Shown here piece after piece: positions 1-8,009 of a DNA stretch of 64,000 nt. The stretch covers positions 1,426,001 to 1,490,000 of the forward strand of contig NZ_LT629688.1 in the NCBI RefSeq assembly GCF_900101785.1. Direction: 5' to 3'. A program made the position numbers and the translations under genes. Position 1 is the first letter of the stretch. Every line of letters begins with the position of its first letter. Below the pieces are notes generated by a model, which was given only the letters and a program-made list of their open reading frames with translations, searched no databases and was not told the DNA's origin. The DNA is from Auraticoccus monumenti. GTDB lineage: Bacteria; Actinomycetota; Actinomycetes; Propionibacteriales; Propionibacteriaceae.

Positions 1-1
1 C

Positions 2-448
2 GAGCGCTCGGTGCACGTGCGCGGAGACGTCTTCCGCAAGATGGTGGTCAACGGCCGGGTCGACATGACACCCCAGCCCGACGACGAGGCGCTGTCCCAG
101 CTCCGGCTGCGCTACCGGCTCGCCACCCAGGTCGCCGACGCCTACGCCGCGGCCGGGTTCGACGCGATCGTCCAGGACGTGGTGATCGGTGCCGAGCTCT
201 CGCGCTTCGTCCAGCTGATCAGCTGCCCGGAACGCTTCCTGGTGGTGCTCTCACCCACCGTGTCGGCCCTGACCGAGCGGGAGCGGCAGCGGACCAAGGA
301 CGCCTACACCCACTTCACCCCGGTGGCCCTGGACGCCGCGCTCCGCCAGGAGACGTCGCGGATCGGGTACTGGCTGGACTCCAGCGCCCAGAGCCCGGAG
401 GAGACCGTGGATCACATCCTCGCCCACCTGGAGCAGGCCCGGGTCTGA
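2..448 (+). CDS. P-loop (AAA_33 / chloramphenicol phosphotransferase-like) kinase, 5' partial
   Basis: The reading frame is open at the left edge, so the N-terminus with its Walker A loop lies outside the window. What remains is about 148 residues. It starts within a segment reading RSVHVRGDVFRKMVV and ends with WLDSSAQSPEETVDHIL, both typical of actinobacterial small P-loop kinases related to the AAA_33 and CPT-like families. Such proteins phosphorylate small molecules, but the substrate cannot be told here. The next gene begins 36 bp downstream on the same strand. I infer the family from these motifs only; the ATP-binding loop is not visible. Confidence 0.7.
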   Translation, partial: ERSVHVRGDVFRKMVVNGRVDMTPQPDDEALSQLRLRYRLATQVADAYAAAGFDAIVQDVVIGAELSRFVQLISCPERFLVVLSPTVSALTERERQRTKDAYTHFTPVALDAALRQETSRIGYWLDSSAQSPEETVDHILAHLEQARV

Positions 449-484
449 GTCGCCGGGGCGCCACCGCGGTGGGAGGCTGATCAC

Positions 485-1306
485 GTGACCGCCCGTCCCC
501 TCGTCCTGCCCGCCCTCACCCCGGACGTCGGTTGGTCGGTCTGCCTGCGCGACGCGAGGACGTCGGCGGTGCTGGCCGAGCAGGACCCCGACCGCGTGCA
601 GCGCACGGCCAGCGTCGGCAAGCTGTTCCTGCTGCTCGAGGTCGCCCGCCGGCTGGAGGACGGACTCCTCGACGTCGACGAGCCGCTGGGCTGGGAGGAG
701 GGGGAGTGGGTCGCCGACTCCGGCCTCTGGCACCTGATGGGTTCGCGGCAGCTGCCGCTGGGTGACCTCTGCTGGCTGGTCGGCGGGTTCAGCGACAACC
801 TGGCGACCAACGTCCTGCTCCGCCGCGTCGGCGTGGACGCCGTGACGGCCACCACGCACGCGCTCGGGTTCACCCGCTCGGCCCTGCTGGACCGCGTCCG
901 GCTGGACCGTGGGCCCGATCACCCGCCGACCCTGTCGCGGGGGACCGCCGGCGAGCTGTCGGACCTGATCGCCCGGCTGCACCGGGGTGAGCTGGTCTCC
1001 CCGGCCGTGAGCGGACGCGTCCGCGCGTGGATCGCCGCCAACGCCGACCTCTCGATGACCGCCGCCGCCTTCGGCCTCGACCCGCTCGCGCACGCCGAGT
1101 CCGACCGCGGGCTGACCATGATCAACAAGACCGGGACGATCTCCACCGCCCGGATCGACGTCGGCGTCGTCGCCGGTCCCGCCGCCGAGGTGGCCTGGGC
1201 GGTGCTGGCCGAGTGGGACACCGGCTCCGACCCCCGCGACGAGGTGCTGTCCACCATGCGCCGGGTCGGCGACGCCGTCCGGGCCCACGTGGAGGACGGG
1301 ACATGA
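485..1306 (+). CDS. Serine hydrolase, class A beta-lactamase-like fold
   Basis: The 273-residue protein has the three active-site motifs of the serine beta-lactamase and penicillin-binding-protein superfamily: S43-V-G-K46, S102-D-N104 and K213-T-G215. No signal peptide or membrane segment is visible, which is unusual for a secreted beta-lactamase, so a cytoplasmic hydrolase or amidase is as likely as drug resistance. The GTG start is preceded by a GGGAGG ribosome site. It follows the kinase by 36 bp and precedes the glutaminase by 73 bp, all on the same strand. Superfamily membership is seen; the true substrate is unknown. Confidence 0.8.
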   Translation: MTARPLVLPALTPDVGWSVCLRDARTSAVLAEQDPDRVQRTASVGKLFLLLEVARRLEDGLLDVDEPLGWEEGEWVADSGLWHLMGSRQLPLGDLCWLVGGFSDNLATNVLLRRVGVDAVTATTHALGFTRSALLDRVRLDRGPDHPPTLSRGTAGELSDLIARLHRGELVSPAVSGRVRAWIAANADLSMTAAAFGLDPLAHAESDRGLTMINKTGTISTARIDVGVVAGPAAEVAWAVLAEWDTGSDPRDEVLSTMRRVGDAVRAHVEDGT

Positions 1307-1379
1307 CCGGTCGGCCACGCCAGGATGGGGGCCGGTACGACCGGGTGCCCCATCCCGGCACCAGCACGCAGGAGGACCG

Positions 1380-2708
1380 ATGCGCTCGATGATCCCCGAC
1401 TACCTGGTCGACGTGCTCGGCGACGTCGCGGCGGACACGTCAGGGGCGCTGGCCGACTACATCCCCGAGCTCGCCGCCGCGGACCCGGAGCGGCTCGGCA
1501 CGGCCTTCGCCACCGTGGACGGGGTGGTGTACGGGGCCGGCGACACCGGGACCGAGTTCACCATCCAGTCGATCTCGAAGCCGTTCGCCTACGCGTTGGC
1601 GCTGGCCGACCGCGGCTTCGACCCCGTGCTGGCCAAGGTCGGTGTCGAGCCGTCGGGGGAGGCGTTCAACGAGGTCTCCCTCGAGCGCGACACCGGCCGA
1701 CCCCTGAACCCCATGATCAACGCCGGCGCGATCACCACCCACTCGCTGGCCGGCGCGGAGACCCTGGGAGCGGAGGAGCGCACCGAGCGCGTGGTCGACG
1801 GCCTGTCCGCCTTCGCCGGTCGACGCCTGGCCGTCGACGAGGCGGTCTGCGCCTCGGAGCTGGAGCACGCGCACCGCAACCTCGCCATCGCCCACATGCT
1901 CCGCAGCCACGACGTCCTCACCGAGGACCCGGTGGCCGTCGTGCGGGGCTACACCCGGCAGTGCTCGGTGCTCGTCAGCACCCGGGACCTGGCCATGATG
2001 GCGGCCACGTTGGCCAACCGTGGGGTCAACCCCCTGACGGGGGAGCAGGTGGTGCCGGCCCCGGTGGTGCGCCAGGTGCTCAGCGTGATGTCCACCTGCG
2101 GCATGTACGACGCGGCCGGTGACTGGGCGACGCAGGTCGGCATCCCGGCGAAGAGCGGCGTGGCCGGTGGGCTGATCGGAGCCCTGCCGGGCCAGCTGGG
2201 CATGGCCACCTTCTCCCCGCGCCTGGACCGTCACGGCAACAGCGTCCGTGGGGTGTCGCTGTTCGAGCGGTTCTCCTCCGACATGGGCCTACACGTGATG
2301 AACGCCCCCGCCGCTGCGCTGTCGGTGGTGCGCTCCAACCGGGTGGTCGGGACCGGGGCGGACGCGATCCGGGTGCTGCGGCTGCAGGGTGGGATCGGCT
2401 TCCCCGCCGCCGAGCGGGTCGTCCGGGAGACCGTGAGCACCGCACCGGGGGAGGTCGGGGTGGTCCTGGACCTCACGCTGGTGTCCTCGATCGACGACGT
2501 GTCCCGGCGGGTGCTGCTGGAGGTCGTGCGTCGGCTGACCCTGGACGGTCACGAGGTCTACCTGGTCGACCCGGAGTCGATGATGCCGGATCCCGACCCC
2601 GGTGACGGCGGTCGGGTGAGCGTGGTGGCCGACGTGGAGCAGGCCGTCAGCCACCTGAGCTCGGCTGTCGGCCGGCGCACGCCGCGGGAGTCGCCGGCCG
2701 GGCGCTGA
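1380..2708 (+). CDS. glsA: Glutaminase A with C-terminal STAS domain
   Basis: Glutaminase hydrolyses L-glutamine to glutamate and ammonia. Residues 5-300 carry the family features, including the S64-I-S-K67 nucleophile/base pair, NPMINAGAITT and STRDLAMMAATLANRG. Residues from about 330 to 425 form a STAS-like tail (DLTLVSSIDDVSRRVL), an anti-sigma-antagonist fold that some actinobacterial glutaminases carry, possibly for nucleotide or partner binding. The ATG at 1380 has a strong AGGAGG site just upstream; an alternative ATG lies three codons in. It converges with the downstream peptidase, leaving 18 bp between them. The enzyme assignment is firm; the role of the STAS tail is inference. Confidence 0.93.
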   Translation: MRSMIPDYLVDVLGDVAADTSGALADYIPELAAADPERLGTAFATVDGVVYGAGDTGTEFTIQSISKPFAYALALADRGFDPVLAKVGVEPSGEAFNEVSLERDTGRPLNPMINAGAITTHSLAGAETLGAEERTERVVDGLSAFAGRRLAVDEAVCASELEHAHRNLAIAHMLRSHDVLTEDPVAVVRGYTRQCSVLVSTRDLAMMAATLANRGVNPLTGEQVVPAPVVRQVLSVMSTCGMYDAAGDWATQVGIPAKSGVAGGLIGALPGQLGMATFSPRLDRHGNSVRGVSLFERFSSDMGLHVMNAPAAALSVVRSNRVVGTGADAIRVLRLQGGIGFPAAERVVRETVSTAPGEVGVVLDLTLVSSIDDVSRRVLLEVVRRLTLDGHEVYLVDPESMMPDPDPGDGGRVSVVADVEQAVSHLSSAVGRRTPRESPAGR

Positions 2709-2726
2709 CGGTTCCGGGGCGGTGGG

Positions 2727-4073
2727 TCAGACGGTGTCGAGGAAGCGGGTCAGGATCCGCAGACCGCCGCGCAGCGAGGCCACCGGGACCCGCTCGTCCA
2801 CCCCGTGCATGCCGCCCGGCCGGCGGCCGTCGGGGTCCAGCGACAGCGGGGCGAACCCGTAGCAGGCGATGCCCAGGGTGCTGAAGGCCTTGGCGTCGGT
2901 GCCGCCGCCGAGGCAGCGCGGCACCACCACCGCACCGGGTACCTCGGACTCGACGGCGTCGCGGAGGGCGGCGAACCAGGGGCTGTCCACCGGTGCCTCG
3001 ACCGGAGGGTTGAGCACGGTGTGCTCCATCCGCACCCGGTCCCCGACCAGGGCGGGCAGGGCGGCGAGCAGCTCCTCGGTGCAGCCCGGCGGGCAGCGGA
3101 CGTCCACCTCCGCCACCGCCTCGCCGGGGATCACGTTGACCTTGTAGCCGGCCCGCACCACCGTCGGGGTGGTCGAGGCCCGCACCGTGAAGTGGGCCAC
3201 CTCGGCCGCCTCGCCCAGCGTCTCCAGCGCGGCCTCCACCCCGGCGTCGTCGGAGAGGTCGACCACGTGGCCGAGGGCGTCCGCGGTGCCCTGCAGCTGG
3301 CTGCGGACCAGGTCCGAGAGGTTCAGCGGCCAGCGGTGGTGCCCGATCCGGTGCAGCGCGTCCACCAGGGCCAGCACCGGGTTGTCGTCGTGAGGTCGGG
3401 AGCCGTGCCCGGACGTCCCGCTGGCCGTCAGCCGCAGGTGCAGGGTGCCGCGCTCCCCGGCCGAGACCCGGCTCAGCAGCACCGACCGGCCGTCGACGTG
3501 GCGCAGCTCCTCGATCGAGCCGCCGGACTCCCCGATCGCGGCGTCGACGCCCTCGAACAGCTCGCGGTGGGCGTCCACCAGCCACTGGGCGCCGTAGCTG
3601 CCGTCGGTCTCCTCGTCGGCGACGAAGGCGACCACCACGTCCCGCCGCGGACGGCGACCGGTCGCCGCCCAGTCCAGCAGCACCGCCAGCGTCATCGCGC
3701 ACATGTCCTTCATGTCCACCGCACCCCGACCCCAGACCCAGCCGTCGCGCAGCTCCCCGGCGAACGGGGGGACGGTCCACTGCCCGGGCTCGGCCGGCAC
3801 CACGTCGAGGTGGGCGTGCACCAGCAGCCCCGGCAGCGAGCGGTCCAGTCCGGGTACCCGGACGACCACGTTGGCCCGGTGCGGGGCGTCGGCCCGGGCC
3901 AGCAGCACCGGCTCGAACCCGGCCCCGCGGAGCAGCCCCTCGACCCAGCGGGCTGCCGCCAGCTCGCCCTCCGCGTCCCCGGGGGCGCGGTTGGTGGTGT
4001 CGTGGCGGATCAGGGTCCGGAGCAGCTCCACCACGTCGACGGCGGGGTGAGCACCCTGAGTTGCGGAACACAT
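2727..4073 (-). CDS. M20/M25/M40 family metallopeptidase
   Basis: This is a cytoplasmic zinc peptidase or deacylase of the M20 clan, about 448 residues. It shows the metal-binding signature HAHLDVVP, the WGRGAVDMKD block, the catalytic ADEETDGSYG and a dimerisation lid domain in the middle. A longer frame is open to 4139, but its first 22 residues look unlike the family and the ATG at 4073 has a GGTGG site, so I prefer 4073. It is divergent from the peptide importer operon beginning at 4238. A role in trimming imported peptides is possible, but this rests only on position. Confidence 0.88.
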   Translation of the reverse strand: MCSATQGAHPAVDVVELLRTLIRHDTTNRAPGDAEGELAAARWVEGLLRGAGFEPVLLARADAPHRANVVVRVPGLDRSLPGLLVHAHLDVVPAEPGQWTVPPFAGELRDGWVWGRGAVDMKDMCAMTLAVLLDWAATGRRPRRDVVVAFVADEETDGSYGAQWLVDAHRELFEGVDAAIGESGGSIEELRHVDGRSVLLSRVSAGERGTLHLRLTASGTSGHGSRPHDDNPVLALVDALHRIGHHRWPLNLSDLVRSQLQGTADALGHVVDLSDDAGVEAALETLGEAAEVAHFTVRASTTPTVVRAGYKVNVIPGEAVAEVDVRCPPGCTEELLAALPALVGDRVRMEHTVLNPPVEAPVDSPWFAALRDAVESEVPGAVVVPRCLGGGTDAKAFSTLGIACYGFAPLSLDPDGRRPGGMHGVDERVPVASLRGGLRILTRFLDTV

Positions 4074-4172
4074 GTCGGGCACCACCCTCTCGCACTGGAC
4101 GGCCACTGGCCAGCACCAGGATTGCTGACGGCGCGCCATGTTAAGGATGTGTCACGTATGTCGGTCTACCCG

Positions 4173-4201
4173 TTGACACCGGCCGGAGCGGCTGGGAGGT
4201 T
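4173..4201 (+). promoter_or_regulatory. Candidate promoter of the peptide importer operon
   Basis: A TTGACA -35 box at 4173-4178 is followed, after 17 bp, by GAGGTT at 4196-4201, which resembles the local TAGGTT -10 form. It lies 37 bp before the start of the solute-binding protein gene, in the 164-bp gap shared with the divergent peptidase gene. Confidence 0.5.
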
Positions 4202-4237
4202 CGGGAAGCACCCCTGGCCCCTCCGGATCGAGGAACG

Positions 4238-6088
4238 ATGACGACCCCAGACCCCACCTCCCCCCGCCGTCGTCCCTCGCGCGCCCGGCGGCTCGTCGCC
4301 ATGGCCACCGCCGCCCTGCTGGGCGCCGGCGGTCTGCTGGTCGGCGGGGACCGTCCCGTGGCGGCCGAGGAGGTCGGGCCCAAGATCAAGGTCGCCCTGA
4401 CCAGCGACATCGACACCCTGAACCCGTTCCTGGCCGTCCTGGCCACCAGCACGGGGATCCTGCGGTTCCAGTACGAGCCGCTGGTGGCCTTCGGCACCAA
4501 CAACGAGGTGGTCCCGGGGCTGGCCTCGGAGTGGACCGCCAGCCCCGACGCCCGCAGCTGGACCTTCACCATCCCCGAGGACCGGGTCTGGTCCGACGGT
4601 GAGCCGCTGACCGCCGAGGACGTGGTCTGGACCTTCGAGCAGATCAGGGAGAACGAGCCGCTCCAGGCGGCCAACGGCGGACTGGTGGAGAACGTGGAGT
4701 CCATCACCGCGCCCGACCCGCAGACCGTGCAGATCGAGCTGACCGCACCCCAGGCCTCCAACCCCGGCGCGGAGCTGCCGATCGTCCCCCAGCACGTCTG
4801 GGAGGGGGAGGACCCGGTCGAGTACGCCAACGACACCGACACTGTCGGCTCGGGCCCCTTCACCATCGTGTCCCACACGCCCGGGCAGAGCGTGGAGCTG
4901 GTGGCCAACCCCAGCTTCTGGCGCGGTGCGCCGGCCGTCTCCGGTCTGACCTACGTCGTGTACCGCAACAGCGACGCCGCCGTGCAGGGTCTGCGCACCG
5001 GTGAGGTCGACGTGGTCAGCGGCCTGACCCCGGCCCAGTTCCAGTCCCTGGAGGGCCAGCAGGGCATCACCACCAACTCCGGGGCCGGGCGCCGCTACAC
5101 CGCGATGGCCATCAACCCCGGGGCCGTGGACGACGAGGGCCAGCCGCTGGGCGACGGCCACCCCGCGCTGCAGGACCCGGTGCTGCGCAAGGCGATCTTC
5201 ACCGCCGTCGACAAGAACCAGCTGCTGGAGACCGTGCTGCAGGGGCTCGGCAAGCCGGCCCAGACCGAGATGCCGACCGTCTACCCGACCTTCCACGGGT
5301 TCGCCCCCGGCACCGAGGAGGTCACCTTCGACCCCGCCGCGGCCAACCAGATGCTGGACGACGCCGGCTACGAGCGCGGGCCGGACGGCGTCCGCCTGGA
5401 CGAGGACGGTGAGCCGCTGAGCTTCCGGCTGATGGGCCGCAACAGCGACCCGACCCACCAGCAGATGGCCGACTTCATCCAGCCCTGGCTGGCCGACATC
5501 GGCATCGACACCGAGGTCATGATGGTCACCCCGAACCAGGTCAACGACGACTCCACCCTGGGCCGCTACGACCTCTACTTCACCGGCTGGGGCATCGGCC
5601 CCGACCCCGACTTCCAGCTCTCGATCAACACCTGCGACTCGCGTCCGGCCGCCGACGGCTCCGGCGCCACCAGCGAGAACAACTGGTGCAGCCCCGAGTT
5701 CGACGCGCTCTTCGACCAGCAGCACGCCGAGCTCGACCCCGAGCGTCGCGCCGAGCTGGTCAAGGAGGCCTTCTCGGTGCTCTACGAGGCCTCGGTGAAC
5801 AACCCGATCTGGTACGCCGACACCCTGGAGGCCTACCGCAGCGACCGCTTCACCGGCTTCACCAAGCAGCCCGAGGAGACCGGCGTCATCACCGGCCAGA
5901 ACGGCTACTGGGGCCTCTACACCGCCCAGCCGGTCAGCGCCGAGGAGGGTGCTGAGGGCGCCGCCGAGGACGAGGGCGGCATCCCCGCCGCCGGCTGGGT
6001 GGGCATCGCGGTGGCTGTCCTCGCCGGAGCCGGTGGGGCGATCTGGTTCGCCACCCGGCGCCGGGGCACCGCCGACGAGCGCGAGTGA
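4238..6088 (+). CDS. Peptide ABC transporter substrate-binding protein (family 5), C-terminally membrane anchored
   Basis: The 616-residue protein belongs to the SBP_bac_5 (OppA/DppA) group: KIKVALTSDIDTLNPF near the mature N-terminus, then SGPFTIVSHTPGQSVELVANPSFWRG and a C-terminal lobe with DDAGYERGPDGVR. Residues 15-43 form a signal peptide with no lipobox cysteine. Instead an acidic linker and one hydrophobic segment (about residues 584-604) followed by ATRRRGT sit at the C-terminus, so the protein is probably held in the membrane by its tail rather than by a lipid. It heads an operon in which every following gene overlaps its neighbour by 1-4 bp. Its likely ligand is a peptide, perhaps cell-wall derived. 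Confidence 0.9.
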   Translation: MTTPDPTSPRRRPSRARRLVAMATAALLGAGGLLVGGDRPVAAEEVGPKIKVALTSDIDTLNPFLAVLATSTGILRFQYEPLVAFGTNNEVVPGLASEWTASPDARSWTFTIPEDRVWSDGEPLTAEDVVWTFEQIRENEPLQAANGGLVENVESITAPDPQTVQIELTAPQASNPGAELPIVPQHVWEGEDPVEYANDTDTVGSGPFTIVSHTPGQSVELVANPSFWRGAPAVSGLTYVVYRNSDAAVQGLRTGEVDVVSGLTPAQFQSLEGQQGITTNSGAGRRYTAMAINPGAVDDEGQPLGDGHPALQDPVLRKAIFTAVDKNQLLETVLQGLGKPAQTEMPTVYPTFHGFAPGTEEVTFDPAAANQMLDDAGYERGPDGVRLDEDGEPLSFRLMGRNSDPTHQQMADFIQPWLADIGIDTEVMMVTPNQVNDDSTLGRYDLYFTGWGIGPDPDFQLSINTCDSRPAADGSGATSENNWCSPEFDALFDQQHAELDPERRAELVKEAFSVLYEASVNNPIWYADTLEAYRSDRFTGFTKQPEETGVITGQNGYWGLYTAQPVSAEEGAEGAAEDEGGIPAAGWVGIAVAVLAGAGGAIWFATRRRGTADERE

Positions 6089-7104
6089 GCGTCACCGAGA
6101 CCGCCGCCGTCCTGGAGGAGCAGCCGCGGGGATCCAGCCTCCCGCGCTACCTGGCCCTCAAGGGCGGCGGCGCCCTGATCAGCCTGGCCATGGTGGTCGT
6201 GCTCGGGTTCTTCGCCTTCCGGATCCTCCCCGGGGACCCCGCGATCAACATGACCCGCGGACGCCGGGTCAGCGCGGAGGAGGTGGAGCGGCTGCGGGCC
6301 GAGCTCGGCCTGGACGACCCGCTGCCGCTGCAGTTCCTCTCCTACCTCACCGACCTGCTCCGCGGTGACCTCGGCGTCTCCTACGTCTACCGCCGCGAGG
6401 TCACTGAGCTGATCCTCGAGCGGCTCGGCCCGACCCTGCTGCTCACCGGCACCGCGGCGCTGATCTCCATCGTGCTGGGGCTGTGGCTGGGGCAGAAGTC
6501 GGCCTGGCGGCGGGGCAGCTGGTTCGACAAGACCCAGACCGGGCTGGCCCTGGTCTTCTGGTCCGTCCCCACCTTCTGGCTCGGGCTGATCCTGCTGCTG
6601 GTCTTCGCCGGCGGCCTCCGCTGGTTCCCCACCGGCGGCATGGTCACCCCCGGCACCGACCCCACCGGGCTCGCCTGGCTGCTGGACGTCGCCCACCACC
6701 TGGTGCTGCCGGTGCTGACCATGGTGGCCGTGGTCTACGCCCAGTACCTGATGGTCATGCGGGCCTCGGTGCTGGAGGAGATGACCTCGGACTACCTCAC
6801 CACCGCCCGGGCCAAGGGGCTCCGCGAGGACCTGGTCCGCACCCGCCACGCGGTGCCCAACGCGCTGCTGCCCACCGTCACCCTGATCTTCCTGACCATC
6901 GGCGGGCTGGTGGGCGGCGCCGTCACGGTGGAGACGGTGTTCTCCTGGCCCGGGCTGGGCTACCTCACCTTCCAGGGCCTCAGCGCGCCGGACCTGCCGC
7001 TGCTGCAGGGGACCTTCGTCGTCTTCTCCTCGATCGTGATCGGGATGAACTTCGTCGCCGAGCTGGTCTACCGCGTCCTGGACCCCCGGCTGAGGGCCTC
7101 GTGA
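6085..7104 (+). CDS. Peptide ABC transporter permease, DppB/OppB type
   Basis: This is the first integral membrane subunit of the importer, 339 residues with six predicted membrane segments and the EAA-type loop (TTARAKGLREDLVRTRHAVPNAL) that contacts the ATPases. The early GFFAFRILPGDPA block and the FSWPGLGYLTFQ motif are hallmarks of the DppB family. Its GTG start overlaps the stop of the binding-protein gene as GTGA, which implies translational coupling. Confidence 0.93.
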   Translation: MSVTETAAVLEEQPRGSSLPRYLALKGGGALISLAMVVVLGFFAFRILPGDPAINMTRGRRVSAEEVERLRAELGLDDPLPLQFLSYLTDLLRGDLGVSYVYRREVTELILERLGPTLLLTGTAALISIVLGLWLGQKSAWRRGSWFDKTQTGLALVFWSVPTFWLGLILLLVFAGGLRWFPTGGMVTPGTDPTGLAWLLDVAHHLVLPVLTMVAVVYAQYLMVMRASVLEEMTSDYLTTARAKGLREDLVRTRHAVPNALLPTVTLIFLTIGGLVGGAVTVETVFSWPGLGYLTFQGLSAPDLPLLQGTFVVFSSIVIGMNFVAELVYRVLDPRLRAS

Positions 7105-8009
7105 GCGCCCCCGCCGCCCCGGTCTCCGGGCGCTCCGCGGTGTCGGCCCGGAGGCGGGCCCGGGCCGGTGAGGTGTGGCGGGAGTTCGCCGCCACCCGCT
7201 CCGGGCTGGTCGGGGCGGTGCTGCTGCTCGCGGTCTTCGCGCTGGCGCTGCTGGCCCCGGTGCTGGTCCCGATCAGCACCCTCGACGTCACCCAGCTCAC
7301 CGCCCGCAGCAACGAGGCCCCCAGCGGGGCGCACCTGCTGGGCACCGACCCCTCGGGCCGGGACGTCCTCGGCATGCTGCTGTGGGGGTCTCGCATCTCG
7401 CTGCTGGTGGGCTTCGCCGCCACCGCGGTGTCGATGGTGATCGGCACCTGCGCGGGCATGGCGGCCGGTCACTTCACCGGTGTCTCCCAGGCGGTGATCA
7501 TGCGCGTGATCGACTTCTTCCTGGTGGTGCCCAGCCTGGTGCTGGCCATCGTCCTGTCCAGCGTGCTGAGCCGCGGGCTGTGGACGATCGTGATCGCCAT
7601 CGGCGTGACCAGCTGGGCCAGCACCGCCCGGGTGGTCCGCTCCCAGACCCTGAGCATCGAGTCCCGGCCCTACATCGAGCGGTCCCGGGCGCTCGGTGCC
7701 GGTGACGCCCACGTCCTCGGACACCACGTGCTGCCGGCGGTGATGCCGCTGGTGCTGGCCAACACGACGCTGACCGTGGGCTCGGCGGTGATCGCGGAGT
7801 CGACGCTGTCCTTCCTCGGCCTGGGTGACCCGACCCAGTTCTCCTGGGGCTCGATGCTCAAGAGCGCGCTGGACACCGGCGCCGCCACCGCCGGCTTCTG
7901 GTGGTTCGTGCTACCCCCGGGGCTGGCCATCGTGGTGGTGGTGCTGTGCTTCACCCTGGTGGGCCGGGCGCTGGAGTCGGTGCTCAACCCGACGCTGAGG
8001 GGACGCTGA
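7101..8009 (+). CDS. Peptide ABC transporter permease, DppC/OppC type
   Basis: The second permease subunit is 302 residues long when read from the GTG at 7101, which overlaps the preceding stop (GTGA). The frame is open further upstream, but that extension lies inside dppB and is not coding. It has the family's N-terminal cytoplasmic tail, HLLGTDPSGRDVLGMLLWGSR and the EAA-type loop SRALGAGDAHVLGHHVLP. It ends with a 1-bp overlap of the ATPase gene. Confidence 0.93.
   Translation: MSAPAAPVSGRSAVSARRRARAGEVWREFAATRSGLVGAVLLLAVFALALLAPVLVPISTLDVTQLTARSNEAPSGAHLLGTDPSGRDVLGMLLWGSRISLLVGFAATAVSMVIGTCAGMAAGHFTGVSQAVIMRVIDFFLVVPSLVLAIVLSSVLSRGLWTIVIAIGVTSWASTARVVRSQTLSIESRPYIERSRALGAGDAHVLGHHVLPAVMPLVLANTTLTVGSAVIAESTLSFLGLGDPTQFSWGSMLKSALDTGAATAGFWWFVLPPGLAIVVVVLCFTLVGRALESVLNPTLRGR

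Noticed and set aside
477-488. GATCACGTGACC at the serine hydrolase start, resembling the palindrome before ohr
   Set aside because: It is not a complete palindrome and overlaps the start codon; a shared regulator is not supported.
251-1318. Long minus-strand open frame opposite the serine hydrolase gene
   Set aside because: It is a GC-bias shadow: low-complexity Gly/Arg/Val-rich translation with no family motif, opposite a gene with intact active-site residues. The same applies to other long antisense frames, such as those opposite purA, purB and the pectin operon.
2805-4241. 478-residue plus-strand frame opposite the M20 peptidase gene
   Set aside because: The translation is rich in His, Gln, Arg and Val without any domain. 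The minus strand carries a clear M20 zinc peptidase.
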